A DNA stretch of 64,000 nucleotides. Source: Paraburkholderia lacunae. GTDB taxonomy: Bacteria; Pseudomonadota; Gammaproteobacteria; Burkholderiales; Burkholderiaceae. Shown here one piece after another: positions 54,069 to 63,799 of the stretch; positions within the stretch are counted from its first letter, which is position 1; every line of letters begins with the position of its first letter. The translations under genes and the position numbers were made by a program. Location of the stretch: positions 248,001-312,000 of the forward strand of contig NZ_QHKS01000005.1 in assembly GCF_003353175.1 (NCBI RefSeq), written 5' to 3'. The notes below the pieces were generated by a model. That model was not told the origin of the DNA, made no database searches, and saw nothing but the letters and a program-made list of their open reading frames with translations.

Positions 54069-55052
54069 ATGTCGGTTTCAAGTGATCTGAGCAAGGACGA
54101 ACTGCTGAAGGCGTATCGAATGATGCGCACGATCCGCGAGTTCGAGGAGCGCCTGCATGTCGAATTCGCGACCGGCGAAATCCCCGGTTTCGTGCATCTG
54201 TATGCGGGTGAAGAAGCATCGGCGGTGGGCACGATGTTGCATCTGAACGACGCGGATTACGTGGCGACCACGCACCGCGGTCACGGCCATTGCATCGCCA
54301 AGGGCGTCGACGTGCGCGGCATGATGGCCGAGATCTACGGTCGCAGGACGGGCGTGTGCCACGGCAAGGGCGGCTCGATGCATATCGCCGATCTGTCGAA
54401 GGGGATGCTCGGCGCGAACGGCATCGTCGGCGCGGGCGGGCCGCTGATTTGCGGCGCGGCGCTCGCGGCGAAGTACAAGAAGTCCGGTGGCGTAGGCGTG
54501 TGCTTTTTCGGCGACGGCGCGTCGAATCAGGGCGTGATTTTCGAATCGATGAATCTGGCCTCGGTATGGCGCCTGCCGGCGATTTTCGTCGCGGAGAACA
54601 ACGGCTATGCGGAAGCGACTTCTTCGACGTGGTCGGTGGCGACCGACAACATCGCCGATCGCGCGAGCGGCTTCGGCATGCCGGGTGTGATCGTCGACGG
54701 TTTCGATTTTTTCGCGGTGCATGAAGCATTGGGCGAAGCGATCGAGCGAGCGCGCCACGGCGGCGGTCCGACGCTCGTCGAAGTGAAATTCTCCCGCTAT
54801 TTCGGCCACTTCGAAGGCGACGCGCAAACCTATCGCGCGCCAGGCGAAGTGCAAAAGCTGCGCGACGAAAAAGACTGCCTGAAGCGCTTCGAGGAGCGCG
54901 TGGTGCGCGCGGAAATCCTCACGCTGGATAAGTTGCGCGGTATCGATGCCGAGGTCAAGACGCTGATCGACAGTGCTGTGACCGAAGCCAAGGCCGCGCC
55001 GCTGCCGACCGCTGAAGACCTGTTGAGCGACGTCTACGTGTCCTATCCGTAA
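54069..55052 (+). CDS. acoA: Acetoin dehydrogenase E1 alpha subunit
   Basis: A 327-residue thiamine-diphosphate E1 alpha chain. YRMMRTIREFEERLHVEFATGEIPGFVHLYAGEEASAVG is split from the diphosphate motif FFGDGASNQGVIFESMNLASVW and ENNGYA. With AcoB it cleaves acetoin to acetaldehyde and an acetyl unit. ATG at 54069 follows AAGGAGACACACC; the in-frame 54027 start overlaps the upstream spacer and is less likely. A nested family B repeat lies between it and acoB. Confidence 0.95.
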   Translation: MSVSSDLSKDELLKAYRMMRTIREFEERLHVEFATGEIPGFVHLYAGEEASAVGTMLHLNDADYVATTHRGHGHCIAKGVDVRGMMAEIYGRRTGVCHGKGGSMHIADLSKGMLGANGIVGAGGPLICGAALAAKYKKSGGVGVCFFGDGASNQGVIFESMNLASVWRLPAIFVAENNGYAEATSSTWSVATDNIADRASGFGMPGVIVDGFDFFAVHEALGEAIERARHGGGPTLVEVKFSRYFGHFEGDAQTYRAPGEVQKLRDEKDCLKRFEERVVRAEILTLDKLRGIDAEVKTLIDSAVTEAKAAPLPTAEDLLSDVYVSYP

Positions 55053-55094
55053 CGCACGCGTGGCAAACCTAAACGATTTGGAAACTATCTTTCA

Positions 55095-55199
55095 TGGGAC
55101 CGGAGTAAGTGCTCTGCATGGGACCAGAGTAGCGCGCTAAAGCGCGAACTCTGGTCGACAGCTGAAGCGCTAACTCCGGTCGACACAGGAGACAGACAT
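55095..55199 (+). repeat. Family B intra-operon hairpin repeat, nested double copy
   Basis: An outer hairpin (arms 55098-55113 and 55166-55181, GACCGGAGTAAGTGCT with AGCGCTAACTCCGGTC) holds a second complete unit in its loop (arms 55122-55136 and about 55143-55156, GACCAGAGT.../...ACTCTGGTC). Each unit begins CATGGGACC and ends GGTCGACA. The outer unit ends ACAGGAGACAGAC directly before the acoB ATG, so it supplies that gene's ribosome-binding site, as in the copy near 471-526. Confidence 0.82.
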
Positions 55200-56202
55200 G
55201 GCACGCAAGATCACATTCTCTCAGGCAATCAACGAAGCGCTGAGTCAGGAAATGGCCCGCGATGAAACCGTCATCGTGATGGGCGAGGACAACGCGGGCG
55301 GCGCGGGCTCGCCCGGCGAGCAGGACGCGTGGGGCGGCGTACTCGGCGTGACGAAGGGGCTGTTCCACAAGTATCCGGGCCGCGTGCTCGATACGCCGCT
55401 CTCGGAAGGCGGCTATATCGGCGCGGCGGTGGGCGCGGCCGCGTGCGGCATGCGGCCGGTCGCGGAGCTGATGTTCATCGATTTCATGGGGGTGTGCTTC
55501 GACCAGATCTTCAATCAGGCCGCCAAGTTTCGCTACATGTTCGGCGGCAAAGCGGTGACGCCGGTCGTGATTCGCGCGATGCAGGGCGCCGGCCTGCGCG
55601 CGGCAGCCCAGCATTCGCAGATGCTGACTTCGTTGTTCACTCACATACCTGGCCTGAAAGTGGTGTGTCCCTCGACGCCGTACGACGCGAAAGGTCTATT
55701 GATTCAGGCGATCCGCGACAACGATCCGGTGATTTTCTGCGAACACAAACTGCTGTACAGCCGCGAAGGCGAGGTGCCGGAAGAGTCGTATGCGATTCCG
55801 TTCGGGGAGGCGAACGTGGTGCGCGACGGCGACGACGCCACCATCGTCACCTACGGACGCATGGTGCATTACGCCACGGATGCCGCGGAGAAGCTTGCGA
55901 AAAACGGCGTGCAGGTCGACGTGATCGACCTGCGCACCACCTCGCCGCTCGACGAGGAAACGATTCTCGAAAGCGCGGAGCGGACCGGCCGCGTGGTGGT
56001 GGTCGACGAAGCGAATCCGCGCTGCTCGATGGCCACCGATATCTCCGCGCTGATCGCCCGAAGCGCGTTTCACTCGCTGAAGGCGCCTATCGAACTCGTG
56101 ACGGCGCCGCATACGCCGACGCCGTTTTCCGGCGTGCTCGAAGACATGTACATTCCGTCGGCGCAGCAGATCGCCGAAGCCGTTCTGAAAGTGAGAGGTT
56201 GA
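55198..56202 (+). CDS. acoB: Acetoin dehydrogenase E1 beta subunit
   Basis: A 334-residue E1 beta chain of the transketolase-pyrimidine/C-terminal type. KITFSQAINEALSQEMARDETVIVMGEDNAGG, TPLSEGGYIGAAVGAAACG, and VIDLRTTSPLDEETILESAERTGRVVVVDEA are typical. Forms an alpha2beta2 E1 with AcoA. It starts right after the nested repeat and ends 3 nt before acoC. Confidence 0.95.
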   Translation: MARKITFSQAINEALSQEMARDETVIVMGEDNAGGAGSPGEQDAWGGVLGVTKGLFHKYPGRVLDTPLSEGGYIGAAVGAAACGMRPVAELMFIDFMGVCFDQIFNQAAKFRYMFGGKAVTPVVIRAMQGAGLRAAAQHSQMLTSLFTHIPGLKVVCPSTPYDAKGLLIQAIRDNDPVIFCEHKLLYSREGEVPEESYAIPFGEANVVRDGDDATIVTYGRMVHYATDAAEKLAKNGVQVDVIDLRTTSPLDEETILESAERTGRVVVVDEANPRCSMATDISALIARSAFHSLKAPIELVTAPHTPTPFSGVLEDMYIPSAQQIAEAVLKVRG

Positions 56203-56205
56203 GCG

Positions 56206-57318
56206 ATGCCGATTCATATGATTACGATGCCCAAGTGGGGCCTGTCGATGGAGCAGGGGCAAGTCAACGGTTGGCTCAAAGCCGTCGGCGACAAGGTCGC
56301 CAAGGGCGACGAAGTGCTCGACGTGGAGACGGACAAGATCTCGTCAGGCGTGGAATGCGCGTTCGACGGCATCTTGCGCCGGCAGATCGCGCAGGAGGGC
56401 GACACGCTGCCGATCGGCGCATTGCTGGCGGTGGTGGCCGACGCGGAAACGCCGGACGCGGAAATCGGTGCCGCGGTCGAAGCGTTCCAGCGCGACTTCG
56501 TGCCGGCCAGTGCGGACGCGGGTGAAAGCGGCCCGCAACCGGAGAAAGCGCAGATCGGCGGGCGTACCGTGCGCTATCTGAAGCTCGGCGAGGGCGGCAC
56601 ACCGGCGGTGCTGATTCACGGCTTCGGCGGCGACCTGAACAACTGGCTGTTCAATCATGCCGAGCTCGCCGCGCATCGCACCGTGTGGGCGCTCGATCTG
56701 CCGGGTCACGGCGAGTCCGGCAAAGCGGTCGAAACCGGCAGCGCCGATGAACTGGCGGACAGCGTGATCGCGTTCCTCGACGATCGCGGCATCGGCAGCG
56801 CGCATCTGATCGGACATTCGATGGGCGCGCTGGTGGCGATGACGGTCGCGGCGAAAGCGCCGGGGCGGGTTGCTTCGCTAGCGTTGATTTCGGGGGCGGG
56901 CCTGGGCGAGGAGATTAACGGCGAGTACATCGGCGGCTTTGTGGAGGGCAGCAGCCGTAACACGCTCAAGCCGCATCTGGCTAAACTCTTCGCCGACCCG
57001 GCGCTGGTGACACGTCAACTGGTCGAAGACATCGTCAAGTACAAGCGGCTCGAAGGCGTGAACGATGCGCTGCGCAAGATTGCGTCGTCGGCGTTCGACG
57101 GCAATGTGCAGCGCAGCGGCTATCGCGAACGGCTCGCTCAGCTTGCGCCGCGCACGCTGGTGATCTGGGGCGCGCAGGACCAGATCATTCCCGCCGCGCA
57201 TGCGCAGGGCCTGCCTGGCGACATTCGCGTCCACCTGCTCGAAGGAAAGGGGCATATGGTGCAGATGGAAGCGGCCTCGGAGGTCAATCGCCTGCTCAAC
57301 GATTTTATGGGGCGTTGA
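56206..57318 (+). CDS. acoC: Acetoin dehydrogenase E2 component
   Basis: 370 residues. An N-terminal lipoyl domain ([20 protein letters not shown], lipoyl Lys in [13 protein letters not shown]) is joined by a short linker to an alpha/beta-hydrolase domain ([17 protein letters not shown], nucleophile elbow [11 protein letters not shown], His near [12 protein letters not shown]). This replaces the usual chloramphenicol-acetyltransferase-like E2 core and is normal for AcoC in this group. Transfers the acetyl unit to CoA. Confidence 0.93.
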   Translation: MPIHMITMPKWGLSMEQGQVNGWLKAVGDKVAKGDEVLDVETDKISSGVECAFDGILRRQIAQEGDTLPIGALLAVVADAETPDAEIGAAVEAFQRDFVPASADAGESGPQPEKAQIGGRTVRYLKLGEGGTPAVLIHGFGGDLNNWLFNHAELAAHRTVWALDLPGHGESGKAVETGSADELADSVIAFLDDRGIGSAHLIGHSMGALVAMTVAAKAPGRVASLALISGAGLGEEINGEYIGGFVEGSSRNTLKPHLAKLFADPALVTRQLVEDIVKYKRLEGVNDALRKIASSAFDGNVQRSGYRERLAQLAPRTLVIWGAQDQIIPAAHAQGLPGDIRVHLLEGKGHMVQMEAASEVNRLLNDFMGR

Positions 57319-57319
57319 G

Positions 57320-58312
57320 ATGGACGCCGCCCTGCATGGCGATAGCGTCACCGCGCTCGGTCAGCATGGCAAGCGCAGCGCCGACAAGCTTGCGCGGATT
57401 CCGGTGAAGATCGTGCCGGTTTCCGGCGGCGAGGCGTTGCCGAAGCCTGCGTGGCTGCGCGCCAGGCCGATGATGAGCGAAACGGTTGCCGGCATCGCGG
57501 CGATCCTGCGCGAACACCGCCTGCATTCGGTCTGCGAGGAGGCGATGTGTCCGAACATCGGCGAGTGTTTCGCGCAACGCACGGCCACCTTCATGATCAT
57601 GGGCGGCATCTGTACGCGGCGCTGCGCGTTCTGTGACGTCGCGCATGGCCGCCCGGAGCCGCTGGATGACGAGGAGCCGCGGTGGCTCGCCGAGGCGGTG
57701 GCGGCGCTGGCCTTGCGCTACGTCGTCGTCACGTCGGTGGATCGCGACGATCTGCGCGACGGCGGCGCCGCGCATTTTGCCCGCTGCGTTGCGTTGCTGC
57801 GCGAGCGTGTGCCGGGGATTCGCGTCGAAGTGCTGACGCCGGACTTTCGTGGCCGCGTCGAGCGGGCTTTGCTTGCCTTGTCGCAAGCGTGGCCGGATGT
57901 CTTCAATCACAACATCGAAACGGTGCCGTCGCTGTATCGGGCGGCGCGCGCCGGGGCGGATTATCGCGGCTCGCTGGAATTGCTGGCGCGCGTCAAGGAA
58001 GCGAATGACACAGTGCTGACGAAGTCAGGTTTGATGGTCGGCCTTGGAGAAGCGGACGACGAACTGGTCGACACGATGCGCGATTTGCGCGCGCATCGTG
58101 TCGATATCCTGACGATCGGCCAGTACCTCGCGCCGTCGCGTTTTCACATCCCGGTGCGCCGGTATGTGGCGCTGGAGCAGTTTGCTTCATGGCGTGACGA
58201 GGGGTTGAAGATGGGCTTTCGCGAGGTGGTGGCCGGTCCGCTGGTACGGTCTTCGTATCATGCGGACCGGGTGGCGGATGCGGCCATGGAGTCCGCGCGC
58301 ATGCCCTTGTGA
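57320..58312 (+). CDS. lipA: Lipoyl synthase
   Basis: A 330-residue radical SAM enzyme that inserts two sulfurs into octanoyl groups. Auxiliary cluster motif [12 protein letters not shown], radical SAM motif CTRRCAFC, and the C-terminal [10 protein letters not shown] with its conserved RSSY. ATG at 57320 begins 1 nt after the acoC stop; the longer upstream frame is rejected. As last gene of the aco operon it is probably a dedicated second copy that lipoylates AcoC; the housekeeping lipA would be elsewhere. Confidence 0.94.
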   Translation: MDAALHGDSVTALGQHGKRSADKLARIPVKIVPVSGGEALPKPAWLRARPMMSETVAGIAAILREHRLHSVCEEAMCPNIGECFAQRTATFMIMGGICTRRCAFCDVAHGRPEPLDDEEPRWLAEAVAALALRYVVVTSVDRDDLRDGGAAHFARCVALLRERVPGIRVEVLTPDFRGRVERALLALSQAWPDVFNHNIETVPSLYRAARAGADYRGSLELLARVKEANDTVLTKSGLMVGLGEADDELVDTMRDLRAHRVDILTIGQYLAPSRFHIPVRRYVALEQFASWRDEGLKMGFREVVAGPLVRSSYHADRVADAAMESARMPL

Positions 58313-58364
58313 TAGCGTCGTAAAGGGTGAAGAGGACCTAGCCGCGGGACCTGGCCGCGGGAGA

Positions 58365-59192
58365 CTAGCTGCGGTAATCGGATTGCGGGTCGTCGATGAG
58401 CCGTAGCGCCGCGCGCCATGCCACGTCCACAATTTCCGCCGAGTCCTCGCGATCGAACTGGGCGGCGGTCAACTCGCATACTTCACGCGGCGGAATGCGC
58501 AGCGCGGTGCCGCCGGCCAGTGCCTGAATCTGCGCCTGGCAGGCCCGCTCGAGAAAATAGATCTCGTGAAAGGCTTCGGCAGCCGTCGCGCCTGCCGCGA
58601 GCAATCCGTGATTGCGCAAGATCATCGCCTTGCAGGAACCGAGATCCCGCACCAGCCGTTCGCGCTCGCCGAGTTCGAGCGCGATGCCTTCGTAGTCGTG
58701 GTAAGCGAGCTTGCCGTAGAACTTCAGCGCATGCTGGCTGATCGGCAGCAGCCCATGCTCCTGCGCCGACACCGCGGTTCCGGCGGCCGTATGCGTGTGG
58801 ATCACGAAATGCAGATCGTCGCGCGCTGCGTGGATGGCCGAATGAATCGTGAAACCCGCGGCATTCACCCGGAACAGTTCCGGCTCACTGTGCGCGCGTT
58901 CGTCGATGACATTGCCGTGGTGATCGATCTTCACCAGATCCGACGCGCGCATCTCGTGAAAAAGCACACCGTAGCGGTTGATTAAAAAGGCCGGCGCCTC
59001 GCCCGACCGGTCCGGCAAACGTGCCGTGATGTGCGTGTCGATCATGTCCGTCATGCGGAAGTGAGCGGCGAGGCGGTAGAGCGCCGCCAGTTCCTCCCGT
59101 ACGTGCTGTTCGGTACCGGCGTGGGCTTCGATTCTGGCGCCGAGCGGCGCGGACTTGCCGATCATGGGATCGGGCGATTGCTTCGTTTGCAT
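58365..59192 (-). CDS. Class II aldolase/adducin-family protein
   Basis: 275 residues. The fold is clear: RMTDMIDTHITARLPDRS, NRYGVLFHEMRASDLVKIDHHGNVID, zinc ligands FVIHTHTAAGTAVSA and the later His in ILRNHGLLAAG. GGAGTC lies 7 nt before the ATG at 59192. Members act on sugar phosphates or as decarboxylases; no neighbour fixes the substrate, although the truncated RraA-like gene just upstream belongs to another aldolase family and may once have been its partner. Confidence 0.85.
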   Translation of the reverse strand: MQTKQSPDPMIGKSAPLGARIEAHAGTEQHVREELAALYRLAAHFRMTDMIDTHITARLPDRSGEAPAFLINRYGVLFHEMRASDLVKIDHHGNVIDERAHSEPELFRVNAAGFTIHSAIHAARDDLHFVIHTHTAAGTAVSAQEHGLLPISQHALKFYGKLAYHDYEGIALELGERERLVRDLGSCKAMILRNHGLLAAGATAAEAFHEIYFLERACQAQIQALAGGTALRIPPREVCELTAAQFDREDSAEIVDVAWRAALRLIDDPQSDYRS

Positions 59193-59312
59193 TTCAAAAG
59201 ACTCCAGGTTCGCACGTGTTGTCATGCACGTAGTGTTCGCTGGCGTGGAGGGCTCGTCAACCTTATTGTTCTAATTCTGATCATTAGCCGCTTGAATACT
59301 GGGCGGCATGAA

Positions 59313-59654
59313 TCATTGCAGGACATCGCGAACCGGTTCTTTCGCGTCGAGACGCGTGAGTATCGCGGGTTCCGCCTGATCGGACGCGAGCGCCGTGTCG
59401 ATCACAGCGGCGAGGGTCGGCGCATCGCTGAACAGCACGCCGTCGTCGTCGGCCGGCACGATATCGCCTGGCCGCACCATGACGCCTGCGCAAACAACCG
59501 GCTCGTTGAACGCGCTTGAAGCGGTGTCGCGTTTTTTCGTCGTCAGCAAGGAGGTGCTGCGCGCGAAGACGGGGAGCCCCGTGCGCTGCAGTTCGAGTCG
59601 TTGGCGGACGCATCGGCGGGGCGTAACGAAGTCATGGGCTTTTCCTTGGGGCAT
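59313..59654 (-). pseudogene. Truncated RraA-like / HMG-aldolase-family gene
   Basis: The frame GLPVFARSTS, then EPVVCAGVMVRPGDIVPADDDGVLF, is the C-terminal half of an RraA-like aldolase (LigK/HmgA type), which normally has about 220 residues. Only about 100 remain and the N-terminal half, including the GG..D metal site region, is missing. Upstream of the break the sequence is AT-rich and leads into vgrG, so a recombination or insertion probably removed the front. Confidence 0.75.
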
Positions 59655-60004
59655 GGCGGTTTCGGGTTCAGGTGATGAACACAGCCATTGCGCTATGGCC
59701 TGGCGCCTTTATCGGAAGCCAAGAACAATAAGTAAAAGTCTGTTTTCTAATCCTTTGTATTAATGGTGCGAATGGTAGAGCGCTTCGTGATGCGTTTGCC
59801 GTACTCGTTTGCCATTCCGTTGCGCTCGTAAAAACTCATAGATTGCGACCTTAAGACAAATCCTATCGACTGTGGTCGGGTCTCGATATATGAATGAGAG
59901 TTTCGCACTCCATTCATTCCAAGGAGCCGTTGCAATGTCCCACGTCGATGCGCAAGAGAACGCCAAACCCGATTCAACTATGTCCCGCAGACGCTAACCA
60001 GGGG
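59655..60004. other. AT-richer boundary region before vgrG
   Basis: About 350 nt with GC clearly below average. It lies between the broken RraA-like gene and vgrG and holds the vgrG leader with a 20-codon frame (listed separately). No transposase or att-like repeat was found. Confidence 0.5.
59935..59997 (+). CDS. 20-codon leader frame upstream of vgrG
   Basis: MSHVDAQENAKPDSTMSRRR, read in a different frame from vgrG. AAGGAG lies 8 nt before the ATG, the best ribosome-binding site in the area, and the stop is 7 nt before the vgrG ATG. It may couple translation to vgrG or be the left-over start of an older copy. No evidence that the peptide matters. Confidence 0.35.
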   Translation: MSHVDAQENAKPDSTMSRRR

Positions 60005-62380
60005 ATGCTCTTGAGTCCAAATACCGCCTACGTCGACACGCCCGCGCGCACAGACCGCGCCACGCACCGGCACTACCATCTCGACGTGCCACAGGCCCGC
60101 AGTTCGGCTCTCGCCGACGTGTTTGCCTTCGACGGTGAGCGCGCCATCAGCGTGCCAACGAAGTACGTGGTCAGCTTTACCCATCCGCAGCACGACCTGT
60201 CCCGTACCGAGTACCTGAACAAGCCCGCAAAGTTCGTCATCCAGCCGCCTTTCGATCCAAACAGGATGCGCGAGCCGGAACCCCCGCGACGGGTGCAGGG
60301 CGTCATCACCGGCTTTGGCCAGCTTGCCAGCAGCCGCGATGAAACGACCTACGAGGTCGTGCTGGAATCGCGCCTCGCGCTGCTGCGCAATGCGCCCAAA
60401 TGCCGGTTCTTCCTCGAACAGAGCTTTCCGGAAATCATTGAGCAGATCCTGCGCGAGCACGGCTTTGACAGGATCCTTGGCAGCTTCGAGTTCAACCTGT
60501 ATCGCGAATACGGCAAGCGCGCTTTCGTGATGCAGTGGGAAGAGGATGACCTGACCTTCATCACGCGCCTGTGCCGCCGCTCGGGAATCTGGTTCGTCTG
60601 CGAGGAGGGCGAGCATTGCGAGGCGGTGCGCTTTGGCGACGACTTCACCCACTATCGCCGCCACCCGAACCTGAGCGTGCCTTACCGCGAATACAGCGGC
60701 CTCGCGAGCAGCGGCGCGGAGTCGGTCGATACGCTGGAGATGCACGCCAGGACCGTGCCTGCCCGCTACATGGTGCGCTCGTACAACCACCTGCGTGCGC
60801 CCGAGCCGATCGACGCGACCAACGTGATTCATGATGACCGCACCACGTATGGCGAAACCTATACCTGGGGTACGCCGTATCTCACCGACGACGAGGCGCA
60901 GCGCGAAGCGCTCCTGCGACGCGAGGCCGCGCTGGCCGCACAGATCGGGTATCACGGCACCTGCGACATGCTGGACCTTGCCCCCGGCTGCGTGCTCAAG
61001 CTCTCGAACCGCGCATTGCCCGACGCTAAACACGGGCTGCTTGCCGTGTCGGTGAAGTGCAGCGCCTCGCGCAGCAAGCCGTACCGGGTTGAATTCACCG
61101 CGATCCCTTCCGACCGGCTTTACCGCCTGCCGCTGCTTGAACATACGTGGCCGAGGATTCACGGCACGATTACCGGGCGGATCGCCTCGCCCGGTGAGTA
61201 TGCCCAGCCCTACATTGACGAACGCGGCGACTATATCGTCAACCTTCATCTGGATCGCGACAGCCGTACACCGGGTCTGAACAGCTGTCCGATGCGCCTG
61301 GCCAAACCCTTCGCCGGCGCAAACCAGAGCGGCCTGCATTTCGGGCTGGTGGACGGCACCGAGGTCACGGTGGGCTTCCATCACGGCAATCCCGACCTTC
61401 CCTACATCAGTCAGGTACTCCACAACGCGCGCGAGCCGGACCCGATCGTCAGCGGCAGACGATGGAACAGCCGCAGCACGATTCACACGCGCTCGAACAA
61501 CACGATCGAGTTCGAGGACTTCCCGCGCGAAGAACACATCAAGGTCGCCACCGAGCAGGGCAAGTCACAGCTCAATCTCGGCCATACGGTGGATCGCAAC
61601 CTCAAGTTGCGTGGCAACGGCTTCGAGCTGCGCACGGACCTGAAAGGCGCGGTGCGCGCCGGCGGTGGTCTGCTGGTGTCGGCGGACATGCAGCCGCGCG
61701 CGACCGGTGAGCAGACGGACATGAGCGCCGCGCTCGACCAGATGCGCACGACGCAGGCCGCTGCGCAGGAGTTGGCCGATGTGGCGCGCGCAGCCCAGGC
61801 GGAGGTTGCCAACGTGAAGGCCGAAAACCAGTGGCTCAAGGACGAACTGGCCGGCCTGAAGCAGGCCGTTATCGCCCTGTCCGCGCCGCACGGCATCGGC
61901 CTGTCAACGCCCGACCGTGTGCTGGTGTCGGCCGGCAAGGATGTGAGCGTGGCGACTTCAGCGGGCTTCAATGTCAGCGCCCTGAAAAACGTTGTCGTGG
62001 CCGCCGGCGATGTGCTGTCGCTGTTCGCCCACCGGCTCGGTATCAAGCTGTTCGCCGCGCGTGGCAAGGTGCAGATCCAGGCGCAGAACGATGAGATCAA
62101 CATCGCTTCGGAAAAAGACACCACCATCACCAGCTCAAACGGGCGTGTCGTCATCGAGGCGAAAACGGAACTGCTGTTCAAGTGCGGTGGCTCGTATTTC
62201 CGCATGACCAGTACCGGCATCGAGGATGCGACACCGGGCGATCGCAAGTGGAAGGCCGCAGCCTACGACCGCCAGGGACCGGCCAGCATGCCGGCCGAGC
62301 TTCCCGTGTTGCCGAAGCCTGCCGACACGGAATGCGCATTGCGTGCCGGCCGCTCTGGCGTGCCGTTCGCGCGTTTCTAG
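60005..62380 (+). CDS. vgrG: Type VI secretion spike protein VgrG
   Basis: 791 residues from ATG 60005. Order: gp27-like region (about 20-400, starting RHYHLDVPQARSSALADVFAFDGERAISVPTKYVVSFTHP split by domains), gp5 OB fold (HTWPRIHGTITGRIASPGEYAQPYIDERGDYIVNLHLDRD), SGLHFGLVDGTEVTVGFHHGNPDLPYISQ, a helical linker rich in Ala/Gln (about 575-620), and a DUF2345 beta-helix extension (about 624-740). A 50-residue C-terminal tail ends GVPFARF. It caps the Hcp tube and is secreted, carrying effectors. The ATG has only a weak AGGGG before it; an in-frame extension to 59894 is possible but unlike the family. No other structural T6SS genes are in the window. Confidence 0.93.
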   Translation: MLLSPNTAYVDTPARTDRATHRHYHLDVPQARSSALADVFAFDGERAISVPTKYVVSFTHPQHDLSRTEYLNKPAKFVIQPPFDPNRMREPEPPRRVQGVITGFGQLASSRDETTYEVVLESRLALLRNAPKCRFFLEQSFPEIIEQILREHGFDRILGSFEFNLYREYGKRAFVMQWEEDDLTFITRLCRRSGIWFVCEEGEHCEAVRFGDDFTHYRRHPNLSVPYREYSGLASSGAESVDTLEMHARTVPARYMVRSYNHLRAPEPIDATNVIHDDRTTYGETYTWGTPYLTDDEAQREALLRREAALAAQIGYHGTCDMLDLAPGCVLKLSNRALPDAKHGLLAVSVKCSASRSKPYRVEFTAIPSDRLYRLPLLEHTWPRIHGTITGRIASPGEYAQPYIDERGDYIVNLHLDRDSRTPGLNSCPMRLAKPFAGANQSGLHFGLVDGTEVTVGFHHGNPDLPYISQVLHNAREPDPIVSGRRWNSRSTIHTRSNNTIEFEDFPREEHIKVATEQGKSQLNLGHTVDRNLKLRGNGFELRTDLKGAVRAGGGLLVSADMQPRATGEQTDMSAALDQMRTTQAAAQELADVARAAQAEVANVKAENQWLKDELAGLKQAVIALSAPHGIGLSTPDRVLVSAGKDVSVATSAGFNVSALKNVVVAAGDVLSLFAHRLGIKLFAARGKVQIQAQNDEINIASEKDTTITSSNGRVVIEAKTELLFKCGGSYFRMTSTGIEDATPGDRKWKAAAYDRQGPASMPAELPVLPKPADTECALRAGRSGVPFARF

Positions 62381-62409
62381 CACCTTGCCGCTACACGGAC
62401 AGTACCCCC

Positions 62410-63744
62410 ATGTCACCTGAAAGAACCAACCCGCTGCTGGAGCGTTTCAGTAGCCAGTACGCAACCCTGAAGGCGGCGCATCCGCAGGTGCGACTGTGCG
62501 CCCTGGTCGATTTCGCCCCCATGTCCGGCATCTGGCAGCGTCAGTTATCGGACACCCTGAAGGCCGTGCCGCGCTTTGCGCTGTACAGCGATACCGGGCT
62601 TGATGACCTGTCGGAAACCGGCCCGTTCCTGATCGCCTGCCCTGAGCCGGAAGGCGTCGAAACGCGTGCCCTGTACAACGCGCTGAACAGTCTGACCCGA
62701 CGCGATCATCGGTTCGTGTCGTGGTTATGGACGACACACGATATCGAACCGCTCATCGGCCATCTGCAAACGCTGCTGCACGCGCGGCTAGGTCCCGATG
62801 ACGGTGATGCGTGGTTCTTCTTCCATCAGCCGGCCTACCTGCCTGTCCTGCATCGCGAGTTGCCCGAACCATCGCGTCGCTACATGTTCGGGCCGTGCCT
62901 TGCGTGGTGGTGTCTCGATCCGCGCGGGGAGCTGGTCGAGCTGGCCGGCGAAAACCTGCCGCTGCCCGCCGCGTGGGACGCGTTCCCCGTGCCCGAAGAA
63001 GTGGTCAACGCCCTGCATCGGGCCGGCGCACCGGCTCAGGTGTGCGCCTGGCTAAAAAAAACCATGCCGGGCATGCTCGATCGCACCGACGCCAATGCGC
63101 AGTTCCAGCAGATTGCGCCGCTCGTTGACCAGGCCTTTGCGTATGGCATCACCGGAAAGAGCGATCTCGGCGTGTATGCCGCCTACGGCCTGCAATACGG
63201 CGCGCAGTACGACGATCATCCCGCCCTGCAAGGGGTGCTCACGCAGTTTCGTACCGGTGGCGCGGCACTGATCGACGCCTATGCCGCGCTGGGTAGCGGC
63301 GTGTGGAAGGAAGTGCAGGAAACGGCCCGGCAGCGAGGCGGCGGAGCCGCCGCGCAGGCGCATCAGGACAAGTTGCGCAAATACGGCTATGCCAGGGTGC
63401 GGACACGGATCATCAACCGCACGGAGCACCGCGGATGGAAGGTCCGGTTGGTCATGGAGCGCGGCAACATCATTTCTGAGTCGGCATTGACTGACGAATT
63501 GCCGGGTGGGGTGTTTTCGGATGCGGAGCTTGACGTGCCGGCCGTGAACATTCCGATACCCGGCACCCAGGCCGTGATGAAGTGGACGGGCCAGGCCGGG
63601 TGGGAAAACTCCGACGAGGTCGTCGTGACGGGGGAGCTGCCCCGCGCCGAAGGCGAGGGGCTGGTGATCGTGCAGTTCGCACGCGACTTCCGCGTCTATG
63701 TGCGCATGTATGCCGAGGAGCCGAAACCGGCGCGGCAATGGTAA
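62410..63744 (+). CDS. DUF4123-domain T6SS adaptor with C-terminal extension
   Basis: 444 residues. The first 140 or so form a DUF4123 (Tap/TEC) domain (VRLCALVDFAPMSGIW..., LNSLTRRDHRFVSWLWT, DAWFFFHQPAYLPVLHRELPE), which loads effectors onto the matching VgrG. Beyond it are a helical part (about 215-320) and a beta-rich C-terminal domain (about 325-444, KVRLVMERGNIISES..., EVVVTGELPRAEGEGLVIVQFARDF) of unknown role. It begins 29 nt after vgrG. By the usual module order, an effector and immunity gene should follow beyond the window. Confidence 0.82.
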   Translation: MSPERTNPLLERFSSQYATLKAAHPQVRLCALVDFAPMSGIWQRQLSDTLKAVPRFALYSDTGLDDLSETGPFLIACPEPEGVETRALYNALNSLTRRDHRFVSWLWTTHDIEPLIGHLQTLLHARLGPDDGDAWFFFHQPAYLPVLHRELPEPSRRYMFGPCLAWWCLDPRGELVELAGENLPLPAAWDAFPVPEEVVNALHRAGAPAQVCAWLKKTMPGMLDRTDANAQFQQIAPLVDQAFAYGITGKSDLGVYAAYGLQYGAQYDDHPALQGVLTQFRTGGAALIDAYAALGSGVWKEVQETARQRGGGAAAQAHQDKLRKYGYARVRTRIINRTEHRGWKVRLVMERGNIISESALTDELPGGVFSDAELDVPAVNIPIPGTQAVMKWTGQAGWENSDEVVVTGELPRAEGEGLVIVQFARDFRVYVRMYAEEPKPARQW

Positions 63745-63799
63745 CGAACACTGGGGAGAAGATGAATGATTTGCGAAGCCTTCTTGGGGTACTTGCGTT

